A stretch of DNA of 64,000 nt from Atopsyche davidsoni (GCA_022113835.1 JAILWY010000002.1:6674501-6738500); one strand, 5' to 3'. Positions 34,780-46,559 are shown, counted from the first letter of the stretch. The notes: generated from the sequence alone by a model not told the origin. Made by a program: numbers and translations.

Positions 34780-34990
34780 AAGTCGCAATCGCAGAGGCAC
34801 ATCTGCCGTAAACAAAAGGCTTCGCGGGAGGGAGGCAGGGGCGCAGATGCGCCCGCCGTATTTCACACTCATGCGAGCTTAATAGTGAAATATGCTCTCA
34901 CGGGCTTAATTGCAGCCATTGTAAAAACGGCAAATATCCTGAAATGACCGAAGCGTTACCAGCGTTCGACGTCATGATAATTTGTGGGTG
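34780..34990. other. GC-richer island, candidate regulatory block
   Basis: Contains CGCGGGAGGGAGGCAGGGGCGC and GGGCTTAATTGCAGCCATT (homeodomain core plus GCCAT). No frame of its own. Confidence 0.3.
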
Positions 34991-35933
34991 CTTTAGACTA
35001 GACCGCCTGGGATAATCTCATATCTTTATAACTGGTGGTCAAGGGCTACCATTCTTCAAGATAAATTTTTACGGTCAAATATTTTAATCAAATTTTATTT
35101 TTTTTGACTTTTCATAATTAGGTTTTCTTTGATCATGATGTGAGTATTTTTAATTAATACTCAAATCAAACTTTATCTTATAAAAATTATTTAAATATAT
35201 ACCAAAATCACTTTGATATATTTGAATAAATCAAAGTTGTTCAACTCAACTAATATGTGGTTTTTTTTTAGAAATGTATTTAAAGTTATTTTATCCATGT
35301 CAGATTTGATCTTTAAGTAATTACATGAAGTTCTTTGGATGAACATATCAAAATAAATATGTTATTTTGAATCTGTCATTACACAATATTAGATAATTAT
35401 TTCCACCAGTAAATAAATTCAGTAAATTTCACTGTTCACAAAAAAAAATTTAATTCATATTTGTTACAACAAAATATTAATACCATAATTTGCAGCTCTT
35501 TTCCTTATTATTTTTTTCACAATATTTTTCATAAAATCCCTTTTTAATGAATTTTCATTTAAGTAAAGCTACATTCGATTAATATTTTATAAAGACTAAA
35601 TAAATTATCCATTTTTCATTTTAAAAAAAAGCTAGCACTGTTGTTTTCTTTCTTATCTATCTAAAAATAAAAATATTTTGGCCAAATTAATAAGTATGCC
35701 CCAGGATAAAGGTATGTTCGATGAGATGCTGAGGTGGAATCTATGCAAACTACTACAGATTTTATGTGTATTGTTGTATTTTTATCACATTCTTATCAAA
35801 TAGATCATATTATATACTATTTTTTGATGTTTTATTATTGACCGCCTTATATTTAGGATAGCCCTTTAGTATACTGATGTTAAAAAAGTAGCTTGGGATC
35901 AAGCCTTTAAGATGGTTAGTGCTTTGTTTTCAG
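34991..35933. other. AT-rich noncoding, no gene recognised
   Basis: Ends with GCTTTGTTTTCAG, a strong acceptor-like run leading into the candidate exon that follows. Confidence 0.45.
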
Positions 35934-36193
35934 GCAGTGATTTTTATGTACAAGACTATCAGATTATAAAAAATGGATATTCATATAAAGAAAGGCTGAA
36001 GAATGTAAACCGACCCCCGACGAGCAGCCCTTACAGCGCATTAGGGCCCCCGCGCGCCCCAGCAGCCCCGATACCCGCGCTTGCCACAACATATCGTATT
36101 GATTTTGCGGCGGCACAGCAACCTCGCAACAACAACACCGAATTATCAGCGGTATCTCAGCCCGGCGAGGCATCCATCCAATTAGCGAAATAA
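35934..36193 (+). CDS. Candidate terminal coding exon, product unknown
   Basis: TTAGTGCTTTGTTTTCAG (AG at 35932-35933) is followed by 260 nt that stay open in only one phase (two bases, then AGT GAT TTT TAT), ending TAA at 36191-36193. The first third is AT-rich (DFYVQDYQIIKNGYSYKERL) and the rest is proline/alanine-rich (RPPTSSPYSALGPPRAPAAP) and then glutamine/asparagine-rich. Staying open across an AT-rich stretch right after a good acceptor is the main support. No domain is recognised; the low-complexity tail would suit a disordered region. The same DNA is an island, so a regulatory role remains possible. Confidence 0.35.
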
Positions 36194-36405
36194 CCGTCAG
36201 AGACAAACACGGCAATTAGCGCTGCCGGAGAATCTAACGTGAGGCCCTGTGACGTCACGGCGGCCATTTTGTGCTCGGGCTGGGCGCAGAGCTCGGCGCT
36301 CCTCGTCCGAGCAAAAACTTGAATATGTACCGGTAATGACGTACCATTCAGCTGTCAAAGCCTTAAATACGATTACTACCTGCAAAAAGCGCAACTCGTT
36401 CACAA
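36194..36405. promoter_or_regulatory. GC-rich island with CRE and YY1/Pho-like site
   Basis: TGACGTCA (36250-36257) is followed three bases later by GCGGCCATTTTG (36260-36271), a pairing seen in core promoters and in Polycomb-type elements. Nearby are CAATTAGCG (36212) and GGTAATGACGTACC (36332). The role is inferred. Confidence 0.35.
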
Positions 36406-37439
36406 TGTTAAATTAACAACCCTAAAATAGGGAATTGTAAAAATTTTGCCCGCATTATTTCCAGGATTTTTTAAAAATACTTTTATGAATTTATAAATAT
36501 AAAAAATAAACATTTTTAATTCCTTTGCTTTATTTACTAACAGGTTTGTGTGTGAAAAAACATAAAATGAATTTTTTCAATGATTCATATTTTGCCTTTT
36601 GCCATATTTGGTTAATGATTAATATCTGGTTTGTTCGATTTGAAATAAATATTTAGTTATTTATTTCTGGATTAAACAAATTATTAATAAAATGTGTACG
36701 TACTTTAGTATAACAATATTATTTGCTTGCAAATGGCCTTAGCACAACATAATTTGTGTGTTAACCCGTTTTTACTATAAATATATAAGTCATAACCCTT
36801 GTCCGCCTAAAATTATTACATGCAGGCACTTGAGGATCACAAAAAATAGTCTTTAGATTAAATATTTCATAGCGTATTACAGTTGTCTCGTGTGAATTCA
36901 CTGTAATTTATCAACACAAAAACAGAAATGTATTCTGTTTACTGTGCAAGTAGACTATAACAGGGTAACTTCATAACTCTGCGTATCCTGTTAAAATTAA
37001 TACTATTTTCTTCTATAATAATATAGTCAACAAAAAAATACAAATGTAAACAGATATTTTATACATCCTTCAAATTAGCATTCAATAATACTGTAGTTCC
37101 GCTTTTATATTGTTATATTATTTTCGTTTGGTTTAAATATTTACTCCACTTCTACTACTACTAAATGCATAAACTTTCTCTGTAATCTACACTGACCACA
37201 GTGAATCTAATCTCTTAGCGCTCACTCTTCTACAACAACCCGTAACCTATAATCACACATCGCAACATTACATTTCAGAGACTGATGATTGAAAAATATT
37301 CAGAGCAGAATGTTGTTAACAAGCGGAATCAGTTCACATTTATAATCTGTAATCTTTTATTTTTTCGGAACGACAAAGCTTCGAAATCAAATAAACAAAC
37401 ATGACTACATTTAATAAACACACAGGGTTAGTATAACAT
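36406..37439. other. AT-rich noncoding, no gene recognised
   Basis: Nothing recognised. Confidence 0.5.
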
Positions 37440-37599
37440 CACGATCGGAAAGCTAAATTTGGACGTACAAACACGCCAGTATATAAATACGAGATGACTC
37501 CCCCGAATAGCTCGGGTGCATCCTTGCGGTAGTGGTCGGCTCTTTGGAAATAGTCTGCTTTTTGCTGACCCGAATAGAGAGCGCTCGCCCCTGCGATAG

Positions 37600-37758
37600 C
37601 GCGCGGGCATCTTTATGGGGCCACTCGGCGATGTTAAATGGAAACACTTGATGATGCGCAAGCCGCCTGTCCCTGCTGCATCTCGGAGCAGCATCTCTGT
37701 GGACGCCCGGCTTGTCGATGCATTCCCGGAATGCTCCAGCCGGGTGATGAACACGTAC
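37600..37758 (+). CDS. Candidate coding exon, product unknown
   Basis: An open stretch of 53 codons starts after GATAG (37595-37599) and ends at the donor AACACGTAC|GTGAGTATC (GT at 37759). An ATG lies at 37615-37617. Codons such as GTG GAC GCC CGG CTT GTC GAT GCA TTC CCG are protein-like (VDARLVDAFPECSSRVMNTY). It ends in phase 0, which agrees with the candidate exon at 44484. Two weaknesses: the acceptor side is poor (so a first exon beginning at the ATG is as likely), and a long minus-strand frame crosses the same bases. No domain is recognised. Confidence 0.3.
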
Positions 37759-37802
37759 GTGAGTATCTGTACGCATTGTTAGGCGCCAAGTGGACTTTGA
37801 AA

Positions 37803-38400
37803 GGGTCTTAGTCCCATACTCGAGTTTTTTTTGTTGATCATTTTCAGGTCCGTTTTGCGAAAAATCGATTGCACCAATCAAAAAAATTTTAATGCAAAAA
37901 GTTAGATACATCCTTTCTTCCGAACAGAGTATTTTTTTATTTCTTGTAAATTTACTTTTAATATGATAAATATGTGTTTTTCCGATTGAAGTGTAGGAAT
38001 TTGGAGATTCGTCATGTCCCTGTTCTAAGAGTCTTAGGCATTTAAAAATCTTTTTTTTAATTGGAATTGAAAGATTTAATATAAACCCTGTGCGATTTAT
38101 TATTTTAAAAATTAAATTCTTTAACATACTTTGGTTTTGAAAAGTCGTCATTTTATCCAATTTTTCAACATCTTCAAGATTTTATTTTACCCTAAAAATG
38201 AACGTTAATTAAATAATAAAAAATAAATAAATATAATTTATAGTTTTTTCAATACTCTATAAAAAAATCAACCTTTGACATATAAAAATAAAGTGACAAT
38301 TAAATTAATTAAATGACACGATTTCGCCAGGTAAAACGGTCCTTTTTTTGTGGCAGACGGGGGATGGACACCAAGCAAGGCTAGGTAGCAAGACCCTTAA
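37803..38400 (-). mobile_element. TTAA-type element related to the foldback at 33934
   Basis: The core matches the 33934-34708 element in reverse orientation over about 450 bp (for example TTTATCATATTAAAAGTAAATTTACAAG and AGATGTTGAAAAATTGGATAAAATGACG read on the minus strand). The termini are GGGTCTTAGTCCC at 37803 and the complement of GGGTCTTGCTACC ending at 38396, a 10/13 match. TTAA follows at 38397-38400, while the left target is decayed (GAAA). There is no long left arm, so this is the simpler form. The 235-codon minus frame 37453-38160 runs out of the element into the neighbouring island and is not conserved in the other copy. Confidence 0.75.
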
Positions 38401-38527
38401 GAACGTATTATTAAAGCAAAGTGATAACAGTGAGAAATAACACGAATCTGAATACGAAAAAAAAAAATACCAAAAGAATGTTAAAAATAATTATTACTCC
38501 CTGGGTGCGTATTTGAAATAAAAAATA

Positions 38528-38640
38528 TATTGGTTATTCCAGGGAAAAATCGAAAAAAAAAGAAGCATTCGAAGAAGAAAACTAATTTGGATGCGGAAAT
38601 TACGCGAGTAAAGGCTCAGAACAAACATGTGTTCAGTGAA
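38528..38640 (+). mobile_element. LINE reverse-transcriptase C-terminal relic
   Basis: One frame reads ...FQGKIEKKRSIRRRKLIWMRKLRE and then stops, matching the familiar C-terminal pattern GKIEGKRS.GRR..SWMRNLREW of insect endonuclease-reverse transcriptase LINEs. The TGG (W) expected after the RE is a stop codon here. Same family region as 50464-50660. Confidence 0.65.
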
Positions 38641-39351
38641 ATGCCCACTTTAAAAAAAAATGCTTTTTTCTACTAATTGGTATAAGATTTATTTTTCAAC
38701 TGCTTGTATCAATTTATCATAGAGTAGAAAGTAAGAAAATAAAGAAAAATCTTGAACGCAAAGAATGTCTCATTAATAATTATCATACTGAATAGTATTA
38801 CAATATACTAACCTAACCCCTGATTCCAAGGTTTTATTTATGACAATTTACATATATAAATTTGTCTTTTAAGGTATTTTCTTTTTTTTTTATTTTAAGT
38901 TCGTATTAACTGAAAATCAAACATACGCCTTCAGATATCAAATATTGTTCAATATACTCAAAATACACAGTACACCTTGCGTCAAAGGGCTGCGCAAGCC
39001 TGGGGTGAGTTTGTTGGAAAGCCCCGACTATTATAAACGGAACAATTTTTAATATAATTCTCGGAGACATACTGCTTTGTAAGTATGCAAGTACTTATAA
39101 CAACACACCCAGCCGCGGGGGCTCTCCAATATAATGTGATTTATGTTCTGTATTCTGTTAGATCGTTGTATACTTATATGAAATTATTTTTAGCCATGCT
39201 CGAGCAGGTCGCTTCGGGGGTGTATATCTAAAATCACTACCAAATATTCCCATTCCGTGATCAAGAATTGGCAATTTTTATATGGTACTGATTTGTCTCT
39301 TCACGGTAGGCAGTCAAAATTATTTTATATAATTTAATAACTAAATGCCTC
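38641..39351. other. Mixed noncoding, no gene recognised
   Basis: GCCTGG|GGTGAGTTT at 39000-39012 is donor-like without a supported exon. CTAACCTAACC at 38811 is a two-unit TTAGG-type word. Confidence 0.4.
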
Positions 39352-39450
39352 CTCGCTCTTTCTATTATGTTGGTTGTACTTGGTTGCCATTCTATACCTG
39401 AGAGTATGTAAAGGGTCGGTAGTGGAGTAGTGGACTAGGAATGATTGAGG
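39352..39450 (+). repeat. Dispersed repeat family B, copy 2
   Basis: TCTATTATGTTGGTTGTACT, then CATTCTATACCTGAGAGTAT, then AGTGGAGTAGTGGACTAGGA follow the same order as the 6268 copy. Confidence 0.55.
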
Positions 39451-40003
39451 AGGAATGTGTCGTAAAGCTATTTGGGTATTCATATTCGTTTGATTTAGTT
39501 CGTTGCTTAAATTTAACACATGGATTATATTCCAATCCTATTGAATATGTATAACGTTGACTTTTGCTTTAAAGTGAAGTGAAAAGAGTGACAAACATAC
39601 ATTCGTACGCGCTGAACATGGACAAGTTTTTAGCTTGAAAAATAAATTTGAAATTCAAATTGCTCAGAAAAACCGGGTGTAAATATGAAAATTATCATTC
39701 CATACATTTTTAATAAATCCTATCCGATTCTTGATTTTTCGCACAGTGAGCAACATTCCAGTAAATCTATATTCTACTGGAAATCTATACTTTATCATGA
39801 AATCGGATGTCACAGAGTGTGTAAATATCAATCAATACAAAATGCTGTAAGTTTATATTGGTATGACTCAAAATACGAAAAAAAAAAATTCACGGACATA
39901 AAACAGATAGCTACGATTTTAAAAAGTTATTGTTTACATTTCACATTTTTTAAAATACCTAATGAAGGCTTTCGTGCGACGGACGATAAATATGACTACG
40001 AGT
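39451..40003. other. AT-rich noncoding with one 108-codon frame
   Basis: The plus frame 39685-40011 is lysine/tyrosine/isoleucine-rich with no domain. In DNA this AT-rich about one frame of that size is expected by chance in the window. It ends at the start of a minisatellite. Confidence 0.4.
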
Positions 40004-40345
40004 ATATTTAATACAACAAGGCGTATATTCGTTTGTATTATTTAAACCACTTTTGAGGATTTGATATTCAATTTAGTTATGTTGCCACAATCGTCACCTG
40101 GTATTTTATTTGTAAATGTTTACGCATATTTAATACAACAAGGCGTATAGTCGTTTATATTATTTGAACCACATTCAAGAATGTGATATTCAATTTAGTT
40201 ATGTTGCCACACTCGTCATTTTGTATTTTCTCTGCAAGTCTTTGCGGATACTAAATACAACAAGGCGTATTATAGTCGTTTGTATTATTTTAACTACATT
40301 CAAGTATATGGTATATTTAATTTAGTTATGTTGCTACACTCGGCG
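40004..40345 (+). repeat. 122-bp minisatellite, 2.8 units
   Basis: Units begin TTTAATACAACAAGGCGTAT at 40007, 40129 and (as CTAAATACAACAAGGCGTAT) 40251, a constant 122-bp period. Each contains TAGTTATGTTGCCACA and ends near CTCGTC/CTCGGC. Divergence is 15-25% by eye. Confidence 0.9.
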
Positions 40346-41594
40346 AGCGTGTGATTCCCGTGGTGCTTCTGCTCTGTCATCACTTGATTTTTATGGCCAA
40401 TCATAAAGTTTAACGTTAATTTATAACCATAAGATCAAGAGATCTAATTCTGCAACATATAATAAAACAATTCTATTTACAGAGATGACTCAACGGTTAG
40501 TTGGGTTTATGGTATTGTAAATTTACGGTTTATATATTTCAAATTATTCTTTTTTTTTTTTTGAAAACTCGTAGTGCTTCTTCAATTAAAAAGTCTAGAG
40601 TCTAATAGACATAAAAGCGCACATAAGATTAAGCATAATTTTATCATAATAATATGATTTTTTACTCTGTATGCGAAAAGAGCATATATTATTTTTATTT
40701 TATATTTTTGAAAATGGTAATGATTTCAAATCACATATCCTTTTGAGGAGCATAATAAAATTACTTTGGTTATTTGAAATATATCAAATAAGCTTTTGTT
40801 TTTATAATGTTTTATTTATTTTTAATATGAATATTTGTATGGATCTATAAACAACCTGCGGTGTGAATTTGGTTTCCTTTGCACCACTTTAGAACTTAAA
40901 AACTGAAAATAAAATAATAAAACTTTTCAATATTTACAATTTATCCTTATTTGGCCATCGGTGCGTACGTTCAATAAAATTCATATTTCGGCAGAGGAAA
41001 CTTTTCATATTTCATATTCAAAAACAATTTCATTGTTAAATTATTATTTAATTTGTGTTGAGTTGGCAAAACAGGTCACATCGTACCATAAAGATTGCAT
41101 AAGTACTTAAGTTCAGTGTACCGAAAACATCTTGCAGCTGTTTCAAAATTAAAAAAAATAAAACAGTTTAACACAAAACCTAAAAATATTATTTGAAAAA
41201 TCCGTTTAATTCAAAGAGAAAATAAAATGACGTGTACGTTGAGTTATATTCCACTTCGTGTATTGCATAATAATAAATTTCAAAAGTAGTTTTTCAGAAA
41301 CATAAAAAAACGTATTAAAATAAAACAGAGCAGAGTAATCTTGTAATTAATCCAATGTCTTTATATTCCGATAAATCTAATGAAAACGCAATTAATCACG
41401 TCGACTGAAATAGCCCACAGGAGTTGCAGTTATTTGCGTCTCGACACAATAGTGTTTTTTAGAGCTCTTAACAAAGGGGCTTGTCTGAGTCTCTGCTAAT
41501 TGCGAGCGGGCTGGCCCACCTACAAGTTGCTCCTCGGCCGCATATAACTTCTCGCTGAACTCCTCAAACTGTCGTGCCAAAGTGAAATATTCAA
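40346..41594. other. AT-rich noncoding, no gene recognised
   Basis: A GC-richer patch at 41395-41580 carries a 62-codon minus frame (MARQFEEFSEKLYAAEEQLV...) with an amphipathic look but no recognised domain or splice support. Confidence 0.4.
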
Positions 41595-41800
41595 TAAATA
41601 TGTTCGAAGGTTTTGGCAGCCGTTGTTATTAGAATTGCTGGTTTCTTGGGCGTTGTGATGCGTTGAAACCAACACTGGAGCCATCTCCAGAGATTCATCG
41701 GGTATAATCGATCCCTAAACCTCTAGTACCGAGACTGAAACTTCGGAAATTTCAACTGAAAACGCAGCAAAACACCCAAGAATGCAAGCATTTTTAATTA
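41595..41800 (+). repeat. Dispersed repeat family A, copy 4 (longest)
   Basis: TTTTGGCAGCCGTTGTTATT, GGTTTCTTGGGCGTTG, CACTGGAGCCATCTCCAGAG, then AAAACGCAGCAAAACACCCA. This copy spans motifs found separately in copies 1-3 and best represents the element. Confidence 0.65.
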
Positions 41801-42659
41801 TTCAATCCTTCCACGCTCTCAACTTTCATACCAGACTGTTTAAAATATTGTTTAAAAAAACTGTTTCGTTATGAAACCGATCAAAAACCTAATATTTTAT
41901 TTGATTGAAGACAACGCTGAAGACTGTAAAATTATAAATATCTCTCTATCGCATACTAAATGTGAGTTGATCTTCGATCTCCAAAGAATAATTGACATAT
42001 AAATTTAAGGTTGTGTTTTGATAGAAACTATTTAAATGTACAGATATCCTATTTATAATAAAAAATAATATATAATAAAATATAAACTATTTAAATGTAT
42101 AGATTATTATGATGCAATGTAGTAAATAAATATACAGTTCAAATATTTGAATATTTGTAAGCATATTTCGATATTCTCGCTTGAATATAATAAATATAAC
42201 AAAAAAAACTGTGTCTGTGTCGACGCCAGTAATTTGGTATAAAAAAATTCATAGTAAAAATTAAAGCTTCAAAAATGCATTAAACAAATCCAATGAGATT
42301 AGACGTAATACTGCAAGAGATTTCGTGTATTCTTTTGATATCAGTTTATTAAAAATATATACTGTACTTCAACTGAGAACACACTATATATATTTTACAC
42401 TTTTGATTTAAGAGAGTAAATATTCTTTGAAAACGCACAATATGCTCACATAAACAATATATGAAGCATCATAAGTAAGTCTTATAAGTATGAAAATGTT
42501 ATTATCTGATATATTCGTAAAATAAAGAAAACTAGTTAATAAATTCCGAGTATATTTCAGTGGTAAATAATAACTGAGAATTTTCATTGGCAGATATTTT
42601 CAGGCAACTCAAAACAATCGCTATTATAAGTATTTATGTATGTGAAAAAAAAAAAACAA
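41801..42659. other. AT-rich noncoding, no gene recognised
   Basis: AAACTATTTAAATGTA(C/T)AGA occurs twice (42028 and 42086). Nothing else recognised. Confidence 0.45.
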
Positions 42660-42970
42660 CATTTTCTAGTTGCGTGAACGTTTCAATAGTGCTTGCCGAA
42701 GGAGACGGGGCGCAGCGTTTTTCATTAAAATACATGATTTTATATCTGACAAAATAATCTCTGGTAGTCCACGTGCTTGGAACTTTGTCAAGTCGCTCGG
42801 GCGTTGAGATTTGTGACAACAATACGCCCCCGGCCGAAGATGGCGGCCGTCTCACGAAACGCGAAAAACAATGGATTCCTAAGAAAATTACATGCAATCG
42901 GACGCACAAAAATCCAACATGACTCGGTGCTTTACTCATCTGTGAAATACAGAGCGAATTTTATTTCAAT
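42660..42970. promoter_or_regulatory. GC-richer island with perfect YY1/Pho consensus
   Basis: AAGATGGCGGC (42837-42847) is the full YY1/Pho consensus. It sits in a CpG-rich block after GCCCCCGGCCG. Frames on both strands overlap without domain content. A promoter or Polycomb-response role is inferred only. Confidence 0.35.
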
Positions 42971-44483
42971 GAATCGTCCGATTGTGTTTAAAATATTATG
43001 AGATTCTGGTTCACAGTTTATACATTACACACTCTTAAATAGTACAACGTTTTATTTTTGTAAATTCTTTTAAAGTTTAAATCAATACCAGGTGCTTGAA
43101 TGACAGGTTTATTAAAAGTGAATATTTATTTGATTTTGTGCACCAATTTTTAGAATCAAACATTTATTTTTGCCTAGGGAGTGAACCTGTTTTCTATGGC
43201 GTGATTTTCAAACAAAATGTTAAAATGCGTTCGGTGTATTAAACATATTACATGCTCACTTAAACTGGTAATTTTATGCCTTCATATGAGAGCAAATACC
43301 AGTGACTAATCATGGTGTGATAAACTGCATTCTAAGCATAATTTTAAAATGTGTTTTTAGGTCTTTTATATTTATTATAAAATCTAAATTGCTCTACATA
43401 GATAAGTGTATGCATAAAATCTTTTTGTCTGTTCCCAAATTTAACACCTGTTATTAATTAAAAGAATAGTCCCAAAAGACTATAAAAGCATTTTTTTTAA
43501 ATTGCAGACCTATTAAAAATGCAACTAATTCCAATAATTATTGTTTAATGCAGCTACTCGTCTGTAATTTTTTTTTCTTTTAGAAAACTTTTAAAAGAAT
43601 TGTAACTATTATATATAGTAACAAATTTAAAATAAACTGGTAAATATTTTTAATAATTTAATTATAGTAGTTACATAAATGAATAATATTCTATAAAAAC
43701 CCAAAATTGTAACATATAGCATTGTCTCACGACACTTATAAAGAAAATAATACAAGACCTAGATACACTTAAATGTATGCTTATTTCTATTCTTCTCTTA
43801 TTTTATTTAGAGCAATGACCGTTTCATGAGCAACAACTTATTATTTTCAAGCCAAAAATATTTTTTGCTTTATTAATAAATCAACACTTTAAATCTCGGT
43901 TCAGTTACTCAACTGTGTTTTTTTAATCATACAAATACTCTCACACAATCCTTCGCCATTACCAAAGCTTACTTGCAAATCCCTTCCTCGTACTAGGCAA
44001 GTAAAAACATTCCCTTACATGGTGAGGTACTAGGCTTCAACAAAGTAAAAAGTATGAGGTACTTTTAGCGAGGAATTGAATTACTGATGTACCAGTTTAC
44101 GAAACGTCTCGGTAATACTATGATGTAAAATTTGGCCATTAAATGTCTGTAGTAAACAGCACCACTCATTCCCAGACGTCAGAAGCACCGCACTCGCTGG
44201 GTATAGTCCGTTCACACCAAAGGGGATAAAATTACCGTACAATATAAACATCAAAAAAAAAAATAGATTGATGCTTTCAACAAACATCAAAAAATATGTT
44301 TTTTTCGTGTAAAAATGTAATCTATGCTTCATGTTAAATTCACACAAACCGAAATAAATCCACTGTACTTCAGCTACTTGCAGTGATTCAGTTGGTCTGA
44401 AAAACTTAGGTTTTTTTATATCACCGTCTTATTTATAAGTAAAAATTGCGAAAATAAGCGATTGTTTTAGCTATTTGCATCAG
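42971..44483. other. AT-rich noncoding, no gene recognised
   Basis: 44040-44230 is slightly GC-richer. The sequence ends with TTTTAGCTATTTGCATCAG, the acceptor for the candidate exon that follows. Confidence 0.45.
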
Positions 44484-44729
44484 GCGGGCTATAGAAAACA
44501 CATTTTTGGCATCTCTTCAATAAGGAGGCGTGAGCAGACAGCGCGCGCCACGGACAGGCGTTATTACTGCAGACCTGCTGCCGAGTGCTTCAGCGTGACT
44601 CAACCGGATACTTGCGAGAGGCATGCTCAATTGCACTACCGCTCACGAGAGACCAAGAACCAACTCGCCATCGACTTTGCAAAAAGTAACAGGTTAAAAA
44701 AACTAATAATCCAAATCGACACATGCAAT
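44484..44729 (+). CDS. Candidate internal coding exon, product unknown
   Basis: Between the acceptor TTTTAGCTATTTGCATCAG and the perfect donor GCAAT|GTAAGTAC lie exactly 246 nt, open for 82 codons in phase 0 at both ends. The peptide has a central cysteine-containing stretch (RRYYCRPAAECFSVTQPDTC) and a basic C-terminal part (KSNRLKKLIIQIDTCN); the last 16 codons are AT-rich yet still open. Phase agrees with the candidates at 37600-37758 and 52921-53033. I recognise no domain. It is the best-framed exon candidate in the window, but a noncoding exon or chance is possible. Confidence 0.4.
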
Positions 44730-44799
44730 GTAAGTACTTAACGCTTTTGTTTAAACTAAAACAGGTGTGGTTTCGATTATATCAGCTTGGGATTTACCT

Positions 44800-44875
44800 G
44801 TAAGGACAGTGATGGAACCGAGTACATTTCAAGCATGAATCAACAGTCTAACCACTGTGCCAACAATGAATACAT
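44800..44875 (-). mobile_element. tRNA-derived SINE relic (minus)
   Basis: Minus strand: TTGGCACAGTGGTTAGACTG fits a tRNA head with A box, and CGGTTCCATCAC follows at about the right distance for a diverged B box. No downstream body is recognised. Confidence 0.4.
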
Positions 44876-44958
44876 AAAAAACGCACCCCTGAAATTTGTT
44901 AAGGGAGTTTTAAAGAGAATTGAATGATGCTATCCCAAGCATATGAATTGATGAGAAA

Positions 44959-44961
<3 letters not shown>

Positions 44962-45009
<48 letters not shown>

Positions 45010-45011
45010 AA
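44962..45011. repeat. (TA)n microsatellite
   Basis: About 50 bp of TA dinucleotides with one interruption. Confidence 0.95.
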
Positions 45012-46069
45012 TCTTATTTTATTTGTACTTTTATCTGAATATGAATGTTTCTCACGTAAGCAGAGAAAGCCCGGAGACAATCGACACGCTGGCATTGTTA
45101 TATTCAGTCTAAAAAGCTTTAAAAGTTCAGCAGTGCGTATTTTAGCTTAGAAATTAAATCGTTATAGTTAAATTCTGCTGAAGAAGAACGATTTATGAAT
45201 AAATTTGATGTTAAATGGTGTAATTAAATTCAACACGTATACATCGTCTACTGCTTAGTAATAACTTATTTGTTTTTATGTTTTACATTTTTGGTGCTTC
45301 AGAAATGTGACAACATATGTCTCAACAACGTCTTACTTTAATTTTAAAATACCTTGTGGGTTATTTTATATAGCTTTTAATTGTATGTCTATGAAGAGTC
45401 ATCCCGATATTTATAACACAGAATCATCTATGATTGTGAATAATCGTGTAATTGAACAGATAATATGGTACCGAGGGTCTTTAATTGAGAATCGACGAAT
45501 CTGGCCAGCATAACAAAAACTGTTGAATCATTTGAAAAGAAATAAATTGAAATTAAAAAGAATTCGCGACGTAACGACAAAGAATCCGTGTTTTGTAAAG
45601 AAAACGTCTTGGCGTGTACTGAGAGAACCTTGATTTATATTGAATATTAAATGTAACATTTTCATTCATTTTCTTTTACTAGAGATTTTAAGTAAAAAAA
45701 TAAATTTTACAGCAGGTTTTATCACGTGGATCTTATTTTTTACTTTGTAGTGTTATAACTAAAAAAATAAAAATTCTAAATATTTTTTTTGTACATTTTA
45801 AATACGTAAATCAAAAAAGTTACTGCTTGTTTGTTATAAGCTTAAAAATAAAAGAATACACTATTGTTTAGACAGTGGCTTCAGCGTTTCGTTTCTTGAA
45901 AAAAATATTTAAGAGGCAATTTAACTTTAATAACGGCGATTAGCGAAGCAATTAATCCACGTTGAAAGCCTTCAAAATGTATATTACATCAAAGGATACC
46001 GATAAATGTAACGCTACATATAAACGTATTGTAAAATCGCCAAGAAAAACTGTACAAACATATAAATAG
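45012..46069. other. AT-rich noncoding, no gene recognised
   Basis: The 68-codon plus frame 45307-45513 follows a GGTGCTTCAG acceptor-like site but is within chance expectation. Confidence 0.4.
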
Positions 46070-46270
46070 GCAGTGGAACAGACACTGGGAGGGGACGACG
46101 TCCGCGGCTATATCGAGGCGCGTCGTTTACGATAACATTAAAATCCGTGGCATTGTTCTGAATTAACACAGTGCCGTGCGTGGGCGGCTTTAATCCCCAA
46201 CGGAAGCGGCGAGCAGATAAGAGAATCTAATTCTCGATAGCATCGAGCATTTAATTGTGTCGTTTATCTG
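46070..46270. other. GC-richer island with GATA-type words
   Basis: GCAGATAAGAGAA (46212) and GTTTATCTGCGG (46262) are GATA-type words in opposite orientation, with CATTTAATTGTGTC between. Regulatory role inferred. Confidence 0.35.
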
Positions 46271-46559
46271 CGGGTTTGCATACTAATGTTTAATCAGATT
46301 TTTCAAAAGATCGAGATAGATTTTTTGCAAGTCAGTGGTCCAAAACAACGCTACGCGAGAAAACCAACATTTAACTTTTATTCACGCTAATATATTGCTT
46401 TGGTTAAACAAACAAAAAAAAAGCGTAGATTTTTATTTATTTCCCGTGTAAGGTATTTCTTGAAAGAATAAAATATATACCCATAGAAAGTGTAATAATT
46501 CTTCAGTGAAGAAAAGGTATTTTATTCTATACGGAAGGTTCGAAAGCAGATAAAGGATT
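46271..46559. other. AT-rich spacer
   Basis: Nothing recognised. Confidence 0.4.

Noticed and set aside
37453..38160. 235-codon minus-strand frame, the longest in the window
   Set aside because: It starts inside the TTAA-type element and continues into an unrelated island; the matching part of the other copy (near 34360) is stopped early (MTTFKTKVC then stop). No domain, so it is a composite chance frame.
39685..40011. 108-codon plus frame
   Set aside because: About one frame of this length is expected by chance in 64 kb this AT-rich; no domain and no splice or promoter support.
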